From Streptomyces griseocarneus (lineage in GTDB: Bacteria > Actinomycetota > Actinomycetes > Streptomycetales > Streptomycetaceae): a DNA stretch of 64,000 bases. The notes under the pieces were generated by a model. That model worked only from the letters and a program-made list of their open reading frames with translations. It had not been told where the DNA came from and ran no database searches. Below, piece by piece: positions 8,144 through 17,396 of the stretch; position 1 is the first letter of the stretch, and every line of letters begins with the position of its first letter. The stretch lies in contig NZ_BNBL01000006.1 of the NCBI RefSeq assembly GCF_014655595.1, forward strand, positions 1 through 64,000, given 5' to 3'. The position numbers and the translations under genes were made by a program.

Positions 8144-9277
8144 ATGGCGGACGAGATACCGAACCTTTGGGTCACACCACAGGCGACCGCCGAGTCCGAG
8201 CCCGTGCCGCAGCACCAGCCCGCCGCACACCAGGTGACCGGTCCGGCGGTTCCGCCGCCGGTTCCGAGCCGGCGTCAGCTCGGTTCCGTTCAGGCTCCGC
8301 AGGTGCAGCTCGGCACGCTGCCGATGCCGCCTGCTCAGGGCGTGCTCTGGTGGGCGCTCGGCGTGCACGGGGGTGCCGGGGTCTCCACGCTGCTGCGCAC
8401 CATCGGGGGTGGCGGCGACGCTCAGCGGCGGTGGCCGGACATCCACGGCGCCGTGTCGGGCGTGCACATCGTGCTGGTCGCCCGGGCGGACGCACACGGA
8501 CTCGCCGCCGCTCAGGCCGCGTTGCAGGAGTGGCACTCGGGTCAGGCCCCGGCGAGCACGAACGTCGTGGGCCTGGTGCTCATGGCCGACGCGCCGACCA
8601 AGCCGCCGCGTTCGGTCCGCGACCGCATACGCGTGCTGACCGGCGCCGTCCCGCAGAGCTGGGAAGTGCCGTGGGTCGAGGAATGGCGCGAGGGCGGCAA
8701 GGCGCGCAAGCGCGTCAAGGAACTCGAAGTCCTTGAACAAACGTTGCTGCAGCTCCCGCCGCCGCACATCACCCTGGCCCTGCCGCCCGGCCCGTCGGCC
8801 ACCGAGCGCCCCGTCGGCCCCTCGGCCGGGCACGCGCCCGGGCCGATGCCGTCCCCTGCGCCGGTGCCCGCGCAGCCGGTGGCGCACCAAGCCGTCCCCG
8901 GTGACTACTACTTGCCCCAGCCGGGGCCGCAGCAACATGCGTCGCACTCGGCACACCAGCCGCAGCCCATGTATCAGGGCCAGCCGGTGCAGCAGACTCA
9001 GCAGCCGCAACAGCCTCAGCAGGCCCACCAGGCTCAGCCCGTACAGCCCGGCCCGGCCGCGCCCCCGGCGCAGCCCGCGCCGGCCGTGTACGTACCGCAG
9101 CCGATGCCGCCCGTGCAGCAGGCGCACCCCCAGCAGCACCAGTACCCACCGACTTCGGCGCCCCCGGCGCGCACCGCGCCGCCCGCGGCCGACGAGGCCG
9201 TACTGCCTCCACCGGACCCGGCGACCCGCCTGGCCGCCTGGCCCGCCACCCACCCGACCTCGGAAGGAAAGCGTTGA
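8144..9277 (+). CDS. ParA-like protein with degenerate P-loop and Pro/Gln-rich tail (DUF6668-like)
   Basis: A 377-residue protein opening the rightward operon. After a Pro-rich N-terminus (about 1-60), a ParA/MinD-like region begins LWWALGVHGGAGVSTLLRTI. The loop GGAGVST has Val where the P-loop Lys of GK(S/T) would be. VHIVLVARADAHGL and NVVGLVLMADAP continue the fold. From about residue 215 the chain is Pro/Gln/Ala-rich to the end. I recall this arrangement from actinobacterial conjugation-like loci (DUF6668), but cannot verify the assignment here. It may be a non-hydrolysing docking or adaptor protein (inference). ATG 8144 has GGAGAGGGGG upstream. The stop overlaps the next TTG start. Confidence 0.65.
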   Translation: MADEIPNLWVTPQATAESEPVPQHQPAAHQVTGPAVPPPVPSRRQLGSVQAPQVQLGTLPMPPAQGVLWWALGVHGGAGVSTLLRTIGGGGDAQRRWPDIHGAVSGVHIVLVARADAHGLAAAQAALQEWHSGQAPASTNVVGLVLMADAPTKPPRSVRDRIRVLTGAVPQSWEVPWVEEWREGGKARKRVKELEVLEQTLLQLPPPHITLALPPGPSATERPVGPSAGHAPGPMPSPAPVPAQPVAHQAVPGDYYLPQPGPQQHASHSAHQPQPMYQGQPVQQTQQPQQPQQAHQAQPVQPGPAAPPAQPAPAVYVPQPMPPVQQAHPQQHQYPPTSAPPARTAPPAADEAVLPPPDPATRLAAWPATHPTSEGKR

Positions 9278-9531
9278 ACGACAAGATCGCCCTGGCTCTC
9301 GGCACCTGCCCGCCCGGCGCCTGCAACAAGATCAACACCATCGGTTCCTGGATCACCTTCCTCGCGGCCTGGGCCGCCGGTGTCGCGTTCGTGATCTCCG
9401 GCGCGATCCTGTGCTGGGCCTACTTCTCGGGCCACGGCTCGTCCCGTGCGATGAAGGCGCTGGGCGGCGCCTGCGGCGGCAGCATCGTCATCTCGGCCGC
9501 GTCCGCCCTGGCCAACGCGCTGCTGGCGTAA
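9274..9531 (+). CDS. small two-segment membrane protein, VirB2-like pilin candidate (cluster A)
   Basis: An 85-residue protein with a short N-terminal segment containing two Cys (GTCPPGACNK) and two membrane helices (about 25-48 and 60-82) joined by a short polar loop (SGHGSSRAMK). Size and layout resemble VirB2/TrbC pilins and the small protein at the same place in cluster B (29474). The TTG start overlaps the previous stop, with GGAAGGAAAG upstream, so translation is coupled. The pilin role is inferred from size, topology and position only. Confidence 0.62.
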   Translation: MNDKIALALGTCPPGACNKINTIGSWITFLAAWAAGVAFVISGAILCWAYFSGHGSSRAMKALGGACGGSIVISAASALANALLA

Positions 9532-9553
9532 GTGACGCCCAGGGGGAGTTCAG

Positions 9554-10324
9554 ATGGCTGACAGGAAAGACGGGCAGGACCGGGGAAAACTCGGCGGCGG
9601 CCTGTTCATCACAAGCGCCGTGTTCATCTTGTTGGTGGTTGTGCTCGGCGTGTTCGTGGTCGTCACGGATGACGACGACGCCAAGGGTGGCAACAGCGCC
9701 GCTTCGGGGGCGTCCGCCACTCCGGCACCGCCTGCTTCCGGGGGCGGCAACGGTTCGTCGTCCGCGCCGCAGAAGCCCGCGGATGGCAGCTGCGCACCCA
9801 CGGACACCGACTCCAAGGTGCCCACGGTGGCTCCCAAGGATGTCACCTGGGAGATCGTCAACTCCGCGGTGCTGCCGCGCTCGAAGAGCGCGGGGCCTAT
9901 GAAGTTCGACGGCCTGACAGCCAGCTGTTACGCGCACACACCGCGCGGTGCGCTGATGGCGTCCATCAACGGCTACTACCGCAGCATCGTCGCGCTGCCG
10001 GACAGCAAGCCGATGAAGGAGATGCTGCTCCCCGGTCCCGGCCGCGACAAGCTGCTGGAAGGCGCGAAGCAGATCACGCAGCCCGTTCCCACCGGTGACC
10101 TGGCGCAGCTCGCCGGATTCCAGGTGGTGACGTACACCGCGGAGACCGCGGTCGTGTCCCTGGTCAACGGCGAGGCGGCCGGCCGCACGCTGAAGGTCTT
10201 CCAGGTGACGGTGCGCTGGGCGGACGGGGACTGGAAGGTGGTTCCCGCCGACGACGGCCATCTGACGTCATCGATCAACTCCATCAGTGACATGACTGGC
10301 TACACCCAGTTCAGGGGGCTGTGA
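9554..10324 (+). CDS. single-pass membrane protein with NTF2-like extracytoplasmic domain (VirB8-like, cluster A)
   Basis: A 256-residue protein: a short basic cytoplasmic N-terminus, one membrane helix (LFITSAVFILLVVVLGVFVV, about 17-36), a low-complexity linker, then a soluble domain. That domain has a helical part (ALMASINGYYRSIVAL) and strands ending FQVTVRWADGDWKVVP, the pattern of VirB8/TcpC NTF2-like assembly proteins. ATG 9554 has GGGGGAG upstream; the stop overlaps the next start (TGATG). In VirB8 systems this subunit nucleates the inner-membrane channel. The assignment rests on topology, strand pattern and gene order, shared with cluster B (28370). Confidence 0.66.
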   Translation: MADRKDGQDRGKLGGGLFITSAVFILLVVVLGVFVVVTDDDDAKGGNSAASGASATPAPPASGGGNGSSSAPQKPADGSCAPTDTDSKVPTVAPKDVTWEIVNSAVLPRSKSAGPMKFDGLTASCYAHTPRGALMASINGYYRSIVALPDSKPMKEMLLPGPGRDKLLEGAKQITQPVPTGDLAQLAGFQVVTYTAETAVVSLVNGEAAGRTLKVFQVTVRWADGDWKVVPADDGHLTSSINSISDMTGYTQFRGL

Positions 10325-11766
10325 TGCCGAGTCTTAATCCTTGCGACTGGAAGTACGTCGAGTCCGGCTGCAAGAAGGTCAAGGAGGTCGTCAGTGACGC
10401 TGCCGACACGGTCACCGACGCCGTCGGCGGCGTGGTCGGCGGCTTCGTCGAAGACCTGCTGAAGATGTTCGCCGCGGGCCTCGGCAAGATCGTCGCCGCC
10501 ATGACCTCGTTCTGGGTCTACGCCCCGACTCCCGGTGTGGCCTCGACGGACGGCGAGGGAAAGCCCATCAACCCGACCGGGGCCGCCGATGTGGCCAAGT
10601 GGCTGGCTGATCACACCCTGTGGCTCACCCTCATCCTCACCGTGATGTCCCTGACGTTCGCCGGAGTCAAGATGGCGATCGAGCTCCGGGGAGCCGGTGA
10701 CCAACTGCGCAACATCGGCCAGGGCATGGTCAAGCTGGTGCTGCTCAACGGCACCTTCACCCTGGGCGTGCAGCTGGCCATCGAGGCGGGTGACGCCTAC
10801 AGCAAGTGGATCATCAAGGAGTCGCTCGGCGGGGACGCCGACGCGAAACTGGGCGCGGCTGTCGCGGCTATCGGCGGACTGTCCGGTGCTCTCGGCGGGC
10901 CGGTCGTGCCGCTGCTGCTGGTGATCGTCTGTGTCTGCGCGTCCCTGCTGCAGCTCATCCTCATGTACTTCCGCGCCGCCATCCTGGTGCTGCTCGCCGG
11001 CACCATCGCGATCCCGGCAGCGACCGCGTTCACCAGCATGGGCTCGCGCTGGCTGAGCCGCTGGCTGACGTGGGTGCTGGCCTTCCTGTGCCTCAAGCCC
11101 GCCGCCGCGACCATCTACGCGGCCGCGTACCGGCTCCTGGGCTCGGGCGTCGACAAGGACCTCGGGTCCGGCATCACGGGCTTCGTCCTGCTGGCCGGTG
11201 CCGTGGCCGTTCTGCCCGCGCTGCTCAAGCTCTTCCAGCCGGCCGGTGTCGCCATGGCCGGTGGCGGCGGCTTCGGCGGTGGCGGTGGCGGCGGCGACAG
11301 CAGCCCCTCGAGCTCTTCCGGCAAGGGCCCCTCGGGCTCCTCGTCGTCCCCGTCCGGTGGCCAGGCGTCGTCCGGCGGAGGCTCGCCGAGTGGCGCGGGC
11401 CAGGCCGGTCTGTCCGGAGGGTCGTCCGGCATCTCGGGCGGCGGTGGTCTCGGCGGCAACGTCTCGGGTGCCGCGGGCGGATCCGCCGGTGGCGCCGCCG
11501 GAGGTGCGGGCGCTGGTGCCGGCGCCGGTGCGGGTGCTGCTGCCGGTGGCGGCGCGGCCGCCGGCGCAGGTGCGGGTGCGGGTGCCGGTGCGGGCGCAGG
11601 CGCTGCGGCCAGTGCCGGTGCGGGTGCCGCGGCCGGTCCGGTCGGTGCGGCGGCCGTCGTCGCCAAGAAGGCGGTCGACACCGCCAAGGCCCAGATGATC
11701 AACGGCCTGAACGATTCCGCAGCCGGTCTGCATCAGGAACTGGATGGAGGCCCAAGTGGGTCCTGA
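10324..11766 (+). CDS. polytopic membrane protein, TrbL/VirB6-like, with long Gly/Ala/Ser-rich tail
   Basis: A 480-residue inner-membrane protein. About six hydrophobic segments lie between residues 90 and 310 (for example TLWLTLILTVMSLTFAGV and VPLLLVIVCVCASLLQLIL), followed by roughly 130 residues of Gly/Ser then Gly/Ala dipeptide-like low-complexity sequence and a short basic helical end. TrbL/VirB6 proteins form the inner-membrane pore of type IV secretion machines, and loose tails are common in the family. AGGGGG precedes the ATG at 10324; a GTG one codon earlier is possible. It overlaps the next gene by 11 bases. Cluster B has the equivalent at 26992. Confidence 0.78.
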   Translation: MPSLNPCDWKYVESGCKKVKEVVSDAADTVTDAVGGVVGGFVEDLLKMFAAGLGKIVAAMTSFWVYAPTPGVASTDGEGKPINPTGAADVAKWLADHTLWLTLILTVMSLTFAGVKMAIELRGAGDQLRNIGQGMVKLVLLNGTFTLGVQLAIEAGDAYSKWIIKESLGGDADAKLGAAVAAIGGLSGALGGPVVPLLLVIVCVCASLLQLILMYFRAAILVLLAGTIAIPAATAFTSMGSRWLSRWLTWVLAFLCLKPAAATIYAAAYRLLGSGVDKDLGSGITGFVLLAGAVAVLPALLKLFQPAGVAMAGGGGFGGGGGGGDSSPSSSSGKGPSGSSSSPSGGQASSGGGSPSGAGQAGLSGGSSGISGGGGLGGNVSGAAGGSAGGAAGGAGAGAGAGAGAAAGGGAAAGAGAGAGAGAGAGAAASAGAGAAAGPVGAAAVVAKKAVDTAKAQMINGLNDSAAGLHQELDGGPSGS

Positions 11767-13294
11767 AGTGCAGCAACTTCGCACTTATGGCAACTTCCGG
11801 CGGCCTCGCTCCGCCGGCCTCGGCGGCCTGGGGCTCGTCCCCACCGCGGTGCTGTTCGTGTTTCTCGCCATCGCGGGCACCCTGGCGCCGCTCGACTTCA
11901 TGCTCGCCGGCCTGGTGGCGCTCGTGGGTGTCGTGGTGCTCGCACCGCTCGCCATCCGCGACCGGTACGGGCGGCACCTGGGCACGCTGATGTATTCGCG
12001 CCTCGCGTGGGGCGTGGGAGTGATGAAAGGTCAGAACGTGTACCGCTCCGGAGTGCTCTCCAAGGTCCCCGGCGGCAAGTCGCTGCTGCCGGGCCTGGCG
12101 ATGGCCAGTGACATGTACGAGGCCACGGACGGCCTCGGCCGTCCCTTCGGGATGATCCACTACCACGACGTGGAGCACTACGCGGTCACCATCGCCTGCA
12201 GCTCCCAGGGCGGCAGCCTCGTCGACCAGGGCGACATCGACTCCTGGGTCGCCAACTGGGGCCAGTTCATGCGCACCATGAGCGGCGAGCCCAGCCTGGT
12301 CGGCTTCCAGGTCGTCGTCGAGGTGGCCCCGGACAGCGGCGAGAAGCTGCACAACGAGATCACCCACCAGGCCTCGGACACCGCTTCGCGGCTCGCCCGC
12401 CAGGTGATGGCCGACATCGACCGCGACTACCCGTCCGGCTCGCCGACCATCAACACCTACCTCTCGCTGGTGTACGACGCCTCCTCGGCGATCGGCCGCA
12501 GCAAGCGGGCCGCCAGTGACATGGCCGTCGAGATCGGCCGCCGCCTGCCGTCGCTGACCGCGCGCCTGGCCACCACGGGCGCCGGGGCGTGCGCGCCGCT
12601 GTCGGCGACGGAGATCGCCGAGGTCGTGCGCACGGCGTACGAGCCGGGGGTCTCCCAGCTCATCGACCAGGCGCGCGCCGCCGGCCGCGACTCGGGGCTG
12701 ACCTGGTCGCAGGCCGGGCCGACGACGCACGTCGCCAGGTCCAAGTCGTACTGGCACGACGGCGCCACCAGCGTCACCTGGATGATGGGCGAGGCGCCGC
12801 GCGGCGAGGTCTTCTCCGACGTGCTGCGCAACCTGCTCTCCGCCCACGGCGACATCGACCGCAAGCGGGTCAGCCTCATCTACCGCCCGCACTCGCCGGC
12901 CGAGGCCGCCACCATCGCCGACCGGGACTTCCGCGCGGCCCGCAGCCGCACGGAGACGACCCGCAACGGCCAGGCCCACGCCGAGGCCGAGTACATCGCC
13001 GCCGCCCAGACCCGTCAGGAGGAGGCCCGCGGCGCGGGTCTGACCCTCTTCGGCCTGGTCGTCACGGCCACCGTGCTCGACAACGACGACGAGGCGGACG
13101 GGCAGGGCGGCGAGGGCGGCGGCAAGAACCGGATGCAGGCCGCCGAGGTGGCCGTCGAGAACCTCTCGGCGCCCGCCCGCATCGCCCTGCGCTACGCCTG
13201 GGGCAGCCAGGACGCGGGATTCCTCGCCGCCCTGCCGATCGGCGTGATCCTGCCGGAGCACGTGGCGATGAAGCTGCCCAAGACGCTCAAGTGA
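11756..13294 (+). CDS. SCO6880-family type IV secretion protein (cluster A)
   Basis: A 512-residue protein. Two membrane helices near the N-terminus (about 22-65) are followed by a PrgI-like short region (IRDRYGRHLGTLMYSRLAW) and a long soluble domain. Features include YHDVEHYAVTIAC, SWVANWGQFMRTM and FQVVVEVAPDSGEKL, the layout of actinobacterial SCO6880-family proteins that appear to supply the N-terminal half of VirB4. The VirB4 ATPase domain is the next gene, which agrees with a split VirB4. GTG 11756 with GGAGG five bases upstream is preferred over ATG 11744. Its equivalent in cluster B is at 25433. Confidence 0.78.
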   Translation: MGPEVQQLRTYGNFRRPRSAGLGGLGLVPTAVLFVFLAIAGTLAPLDFMLAGLVALVGVVVLAPLAIRDRYGRHLGTLMYSRLAWGVGVMKGQNVYRSGVLSKVPGGKSLLPGLAMASDMYEATDGLGRPFGMIHYHDVEHYAVTIACSSQGGSLVDQGDIDSWVANWGQFMRTMSGEPSLVGFQVVVEVAPDSGEKLHNEITHQASDTASRLARQVMADIDRDYPSGSPTINTYLSLVYDASSAIGRSKRAASDMAVEIGRRLPSLTARLATTGAGACAPLSATEIAEVVRTAYEPGVSQLIDQARAAGRDSGLTWSQAGPTTHVARSKSYWHDGATSVTWMMGEAPRGEVFSDVLRNLLSAHGDIDRKRVSLIYRPHSPAEAATIADRDFRAARSRTETTRNGQAHAEAEYIAAAQTRQEEARGAGLTLFGLVVTATVLDNDDEADGQGGEGGGKNRMQAAEVAVENLSAPARIALRYAWGSQDAGFLAALPIGVILPEHVAMKLPKTLK

Positions 13295-13346
13295 CCCGTC
13301 CCGGGCCCGACAACTGGTTCGTACGTACGTAAGGGGGAGTGCGCTG

Positions 13347-14936
13347 ATGTTCCGGCGCTCGAAGAAGTCCGACGAGGTGGCCGGAGACGGCTCCGCCGGA
13401 ACGGCCGGCGGCCCGGTGCTGAGCGGCCGCAACTGGGGCCAGGTGCCCCGCATCGGCAGCCGCGGCATGCAGGGGCCGGGCGGTGGGCGGGTCTCCTACC
13501 TGGACGTGCCCACCGAATACCGCGGCACCAGCCGTCAGGTGTGCGGCCTGTGGCCGTACGTCGTCGGCGCGGGCACCCCCATGGTGGGGGTGCCCCTGGG
13601 CCGCAACATCATCACCGGCGCGACCCTGTGCTGCGACCCCATCGCGTGGTTCGAGCGGGCCAACCTGATCTCCAACCCGTCGATGTTCACGCTGGCCAAG
13701 CCCGGTCTGGGCAAGTCCACGATCAACCGGCGCATGATCGTCGGGCTGGACTTCCGGGGCACCGTCTCGCTCGTACCCGGCGACACCAAGGGCGAGTACA
13801 CCGCCCTGATGCGCGCGCTCGGCGGCCAGGTCATCCAGCTCGGCCGCGGCATGGGCGCGCTCAACCCGCTGGACCTGGGCGAGATGGGCTCGGCCGCGTC
13901 CCGGCTCGTCGGCAGCGCCCGGCACAGCCTCCTGCAGGAGGCCACCGGCCGCCGCTCCACCATGGTCGCGGCCCTCATCGCCATCGTCCGCAAGTCGCTG
14001 ATCACCGGTGACGAGGAGGCCCTGCTCGGCCGCGCCATCGAGCTGCTCGACGACACCGACCTCGGCCGCCCGCCGATCCTGGGCGACCTGGCGCAGCTGC
14101 TGAAGGACGGCCCGGAGGCGCTGCGCCGCATGGTGCTGGCCGACGGCAACGACGACAAGTACCGCCTCGCCATCGAGCCGCTGCTCAAGTCGCTGATGTC
14201 GCTGGTCGAGGGCCCCCTCGCCAACACCTTCAACCGCCAGACCAGCGAGCGCCTCTCGCTGGACCGGCCGGTGTCCATCGACCTGTCGTCCATCCCCGCC
14301 AGCGAGAAGACGCTCGAGGGCGCCGTCCTGCTGACCTGCTGGGCGGAGGCGTTCGCCTCCATCGAGGCCCACGACCGGCTCACCGCGGCCGGGCTGGAAC
14401 CGCGCCGGAACTTCTTCCTCGTCCTGGACGAGCTCTGGCGCATCCTGCGGGCCGGCGTCGGCCTCGTCGACCGCGTCGACGAGCTCACCCGACTCAACCG
14501 CCAGATCGGCATCGGCCAGTCGATGACCACCCACTCCACCGCCGACCTGCTCTCCCTGCCCAACCCGGAGGACCGCGAGAAGGCCAAGGGCTTCGTCGAG
14601 CGAAGCGGCATGGTCTTCCTGGGCGGCCTGCCGCGCGCGGAGATGGACTCGCTGAACGCGATCGTCCCGCTCTCCAGCCGCGAGCGCGAGCTCATCGTCG
14701 AGTGGTCCATCCCGCCGGGCATCGACAACAAGACCGGCAAGGAGATGCCGCCGCCCGGCCGAGGAAAGTTCCTGGTCAAGGCCGGTGCCAATGCCGGCAT
14801 CCCGATCCAGACCGCGCTCACCCAGGCCGAGATCAAGCTCAACGACACCAACGAGCGCTGGGCCAACCGCATCGCCGACGACGACGAGCCGGCCGACGGC
14901 CTCAGGGGCATGTCCGGAGCGGGGGCGAAGCGATGA
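13347..14936 (+). CDS. VirB4-like secretion ATPase (cluster A)
   Basis: A 529-residue ATPase. The Walker A reads AKPGLGKST (about residue 117) and Walker B FFLVLDELW (about 360). An Asp/Lys segment after Walker A (PGDTKGEYTALMRAL) and LNPLDLG are typical of the VirB4/TraG P-loop family. The C-terminal part has TRLNRQIGIGQSMTTHS and a late FLGGLPRAEMDSL, as in the VirB4 ATPase domain. It lacks the N-terminal VirB4 region, which is probably supplied by the upstream SCO6880-like protein. GGGGGAG precedes the ATG. Its stop overlaps the coupling-protein start (ATGA). The expected role is energising substrate transfer at the inner membrane. Confidence 0.85.
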   Translation: MFRRSKKSDEVAGDGSAGTAGGPVLSGRNWGQVPRIGSRGMQGPGGGRVSYLDVPTEYRGTSRQVCGLWPYVVGAGTPMVGVPLGRNIITGATLCCDPIAWFERANLISNPSMFTLAKPGLGKSTINRRMIVGLDFRGTVSLVPGDTKGEYTALMRALGGQVIQLGRGMGALNPLDLGEMGSAASRLVGSARHSLLQEATGRRSTMVAALIAIVRKSLITGDEEALLGRAIELLDDTDLGRPPILGDLAQLLKDGPEALRRMVLADGNDDKYRLAIEPLLKSLMSLVEGPLANTFNRQTSERLSLDRPVSIDLSSIPASEKTLEGAVLLTCWAEAFASIEAHDRLTAAGLEPRRNFFLVLDELWRILRAGVGLVDRVDELTRLNRQIGIGQSMTTHSTADLLSLPNPEDREKAKGFVERSGMVFLGGLPRAEMDSLNAIVPLSSRERELIVEWSIPPGIDNKTGKEMPPPGRGKFLVKAGANAGIPIQTALTQAEIKLNDTNERWANRIADDDEPADGLRGMSGAGAKR

Positions 14937-16762
14937 GCCCGCTGAACACGCGCGGCCCCGGCCAGAACAGCTCCGGCCCGGCCCTCGCCCTCGCCGGCGT
15001 CGGAGCCCTCCTGCTGCTCATCGGCGGCAGCTACGTCGCCCTGGTCGGCGCCCAGTGGTGGGCCACCGGCACCTGGGAGGCCGTGGGCCCCTTCGCGCCG
15101 CTGTTCGGTCTGGCCACCGGCGACTGGCAGTGGACGACCGCCGCCACGGTGATCGTCCTCCTCGAGCTGGCCGTGGTGGCCGGCATCGCCCTGGCGGTCG
15201 TACGGGGGGTACGGCAGGGCTGGCGCGCCGGCGTGTCGAAGAAGTCCAACGACGACGCCGCCCGCCGCATGACCACCCGCCGCGACCAGGTCGCCCTCCA
15301 GGCCGCCGCCGAGCGCACGGCCCAGCGCCTGCAGATCGACACCACCGAGCCCGGCATCCGCATGGGCCGGTCCGTGACGACCGGGCAGCGCGTCTACGCG
15401 CCGTGGGAGTACCTCCACCTGACCATTGCCGGCCCCGGCCGTCACAAGTCCGTGGCGCAGGTCATCCCCTCGATCCTCAGCGCCCCGGGCGCCTGCGTGG
15501 CCTCCTCCAACAAGAACGACATCGTCACCCTCACCCGCCTCGCCCGCTCCTACAAGGGCAACACCTGGGTCTTCGACCCGCAGCAGATCGCCGAGGAACC
15601 GGCGAGCTGGTGGTGGAACCCGCTGCGCCAGATCCGTACCCTCTCGGACGCCGAAGAGCTGATGAGCACCCTGGTCGACGCGGGCAAGGACGCCGAGGCC
15701 AAGGCCCGCTCCGACGGCTTCTTCGACCCCAAGGGCCAGCAGCTGCTGAGCTGGTGCCTGCTGGCCGCCGCGCTGGACGGGCAGCAGATGACGAACGTCT
15801 ACCTCTGGCTCGCCGACTCGCAGAACACCGAACCCGACGACATCCTGCGCGCCCACGGCGCCGCGGTCGCCGCGACCGGCCTGGAGACGATGCGGCGGCT
15901 GCCGGACAAGACCCGTGAGTCGATCTTCGCAACCGCCGAGATCTTCGTCCGCTGGCTGACGAACGACCAGATCACCCGCTGGGTGACCTGCAGGCCGGAG
16001 GAGCTGGCCACGCGCCGCGAGTTCCGCCCGGACGAGTTCGTGCTGTCCACCGACACCATCTACCTCCTCTCCCGCAAGGGCGTCGGCTCGGCGGCCCCGC
16101 TGACCACCGCCCTGTCCGCCGCGATCCTCACCACCGCCGACCGGACGTCGGAGAAGTCTCCGGGCGGACGGCTCAACCCGCCGCTGCTGGCCGCCCTCGA
16201 CGAGGTCGCCAACACCTGCCGCTGGAGCCAGCTGCCCGACCTCTACACCCACTACCGCTCCAAGGGCATCATCGTCATGGCCTGGCTGCAGTCCTGGGCC
16301 CAGGGCGTGGACACCTTCGGCGAGTTCGGCATGAAGACCCTGTGGGACGCGGCCGCCTGCAAGACCTACGGCGGCGGCTCGTCCGACACCGACGGCCTGC
16401 TGAAGAAGGTCTCCGACCTCGTCGGCCAGTGGGAGGCCCCGCAGCTCACCCGCAACAAGGACAGCCGCTCGTTCGTCGGCACCCAGTCGACCTCCGAGAC
16501 CACCCGCCGCGAGGACATCCTGTCCGTCGCCGACCTGGCGGCCCTGCCGGAGCGGCGGATGGTGATCATGATGCACGGCATACGCCCGATGGTCATCGAG
16601 GCGGAGCCGTACTGGGAGACCGACCAGGGCGCGATCATCGAGGAGTCGAAGCGGCTGTACGGGGCCCAGGCCGCGCCGGTGATCCCACAGGCGCCGGCCT
16701 CGGCACCTCCCGTACCCCCCGGGCCCCCCGTACCGCCCTTCCCCATGGAGAAGCAGCTGTGA
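14933..16762 (+). CDS. VirD4/TraG-like type IV coupling protein with altered P-loop (cluster A)
   Basis: A 609-residue protein. Two membrane helices (about 17-38 and 65-90) precede a cytoplasmic ATPase-like domain. The nucleotide loop reads IAGPGRHKSVAQ, with His where GKS/GKT has Gly, and the first Gly is Ala. VFDPQQIAEEPASWWWNPL matches the TraG-type 'FDP...NPL' motif. Walker B is LLAALDEVANTC, and SKGIIVMAWLQSWAQG follows as in TraD/TraG. Coupling proteins recruit substrates to the channel. The Pro-rich C-terminus ends in KQL. The start overlaps the VirB4 stop and its stop overlaps the next GTG, so the whole set is tightly coupled. Confidence 0.84.
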   Translation: MSPLNTRGPGQNSSGPALALAGVGALLLLIGGSYVALVGAQWWATGTWEAVGPFAPLFGLATGDWQWTTAATVIVLLELAVVAGIALAVVRGVRQGWRAGVSKKSNDDAARRMTTRRDQVALQAAAERTAQRLQIDTTEPGIRMGRSVTTGQRVYAPWEYLHLTIAGPGRHKSVAQVIPSILSAPGACVASSNKNDIVTLTRLARSYKGNTWVFDPQQIAEEPASWWWNPLRQIRTLSDAEELMSTLVDAGKDAEAKARSDGFFDPKGQQLLSWCLLAAALDGQQMTNVYLWLADSQNTEPDDILRAHGAAVAATGLETMRRLPDKTRESIFATAEIFVRWLTNDQITRWVTCRPEELATRREFRPDEFVLSTDTIYLLSRKGVGSAAPLTTALSAAILTTADRTSEKSPGGRLNPPLLAALDEVANTCRWSQLPDLYTHYRSKGIIVMAWLQSWAQGVDTFGEFGMKTLWDAAACKTYGGGSSDTDGLLKKVSDLVGQWEAPQLTRNKDSRSFVGTQSTSETTRREDILSVADLAALPERRMVIMMHGIRPMVIEAEPYWETDQGAIIEESKRLYGAQAAPVIPQAPASAPPVPPGPPVPPFPMEKQL

Positions 16763-17361
16763 GCGAGGAAGTGACGATCGGCGGCCTCGAGGCCCAGCTG
16801 ATCGAGGTGGTCGAGCTCGTCGGACAGATCGCCGACCAGGACTACGACCGCGCCCAGCGGCTCGAGGGCCTGATCGCCGGCCTGCAGGAGCAGATCGACG
16901 AACTCACCGGCGGCACGGGCGGACCCGGCGCGAGCGGCGGCGTCCCGCTGCCGCAGGGCGGCGGCACGGACGGCGAGGAAACGCCCGTGGCGCGCCCGTG
17001 GGCGGTGCGCGCCACGGCCGCCGAGTGGACGGAACTCGCCGACTGGGTCGACTGGCTGCAGAACTACTACCAGCTCAAGGGCGAGAACCAGATAGCCGTC
17101 TGCTGGCCGCAGCACGGCGGGGCGATCGAGGAGCTGGCCGGGCTCCACTCGTCCTGGAAGGCCGCGATGCTCGCCGACGAGCGGGCCGAGGGCACGGGCG
17201 ACCAGTCCGGTTACTGGCACGACCGCAGCCTGTGGGACACGCTGGGCCGCGTCAGCCGGGCGGTCCCCAACGCCTGCCGCAACACCGGCCACACGGCGGC
17301 GCGCCCGCTGCCGGTCACGGACCGCGGCCTGCTGCCGCAGCCGGTACCGCAACCGCGGTGA
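16759..17361 (+). CDS. DUF4913-like protein of cluster A
   Basis: A 200-residue soluble protein. The N-terminal 55 residues are predicted coiled coil (EAQLIEVVELVGQIADQDYD, then RLEGLIAGLQEQIDEL). After a Gly-rich linker, the conserved block WVDWLQNYYQLKGENQIAVC, then LHSSWKAAM, matches what I recall of DUF4913, common in actinobacterial conjugative loci. The function of that domain is unknown. The GTG start overlaps the coupling-protein stop (GTGA), so it belongs to the same operon. It may be an adaptor between substrates and the coupling protein (inference). The 35 bp after it leads to the first HTH/zeta module. Confidence 0.7.
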   Translation: MSEEVTIGGLEAQLIEVVELVGQIADQDYDRAQRLEGLIAGLQEQIDELTGGTGGPGASGGVPLPQGGGTDGEETPVARPWAVRATAAEWTELADWVDWLQNYYQLKGENQIAVCWPQHGGAIEELAGLHSSWKAAMLADERAEGTGDQSGYWHDRSLWDTLGRVSRAVPNACRNTGHTAARPLPVTDRGLLPQPVPQPR

Positions 17362-17396
17362 CGTGACCACTCGTACAGCAACAACTTGGAGGAACC

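Noticed and set aside
11470..11640. Gly/Ala repeat region of the TrbL-like gene as a silk- or antifreeze-like domain
   Set aside because: Low-complexity tails are common in TrbL/VirB6-type proteins of high-GC bacteria, and no further feature supports a special function.
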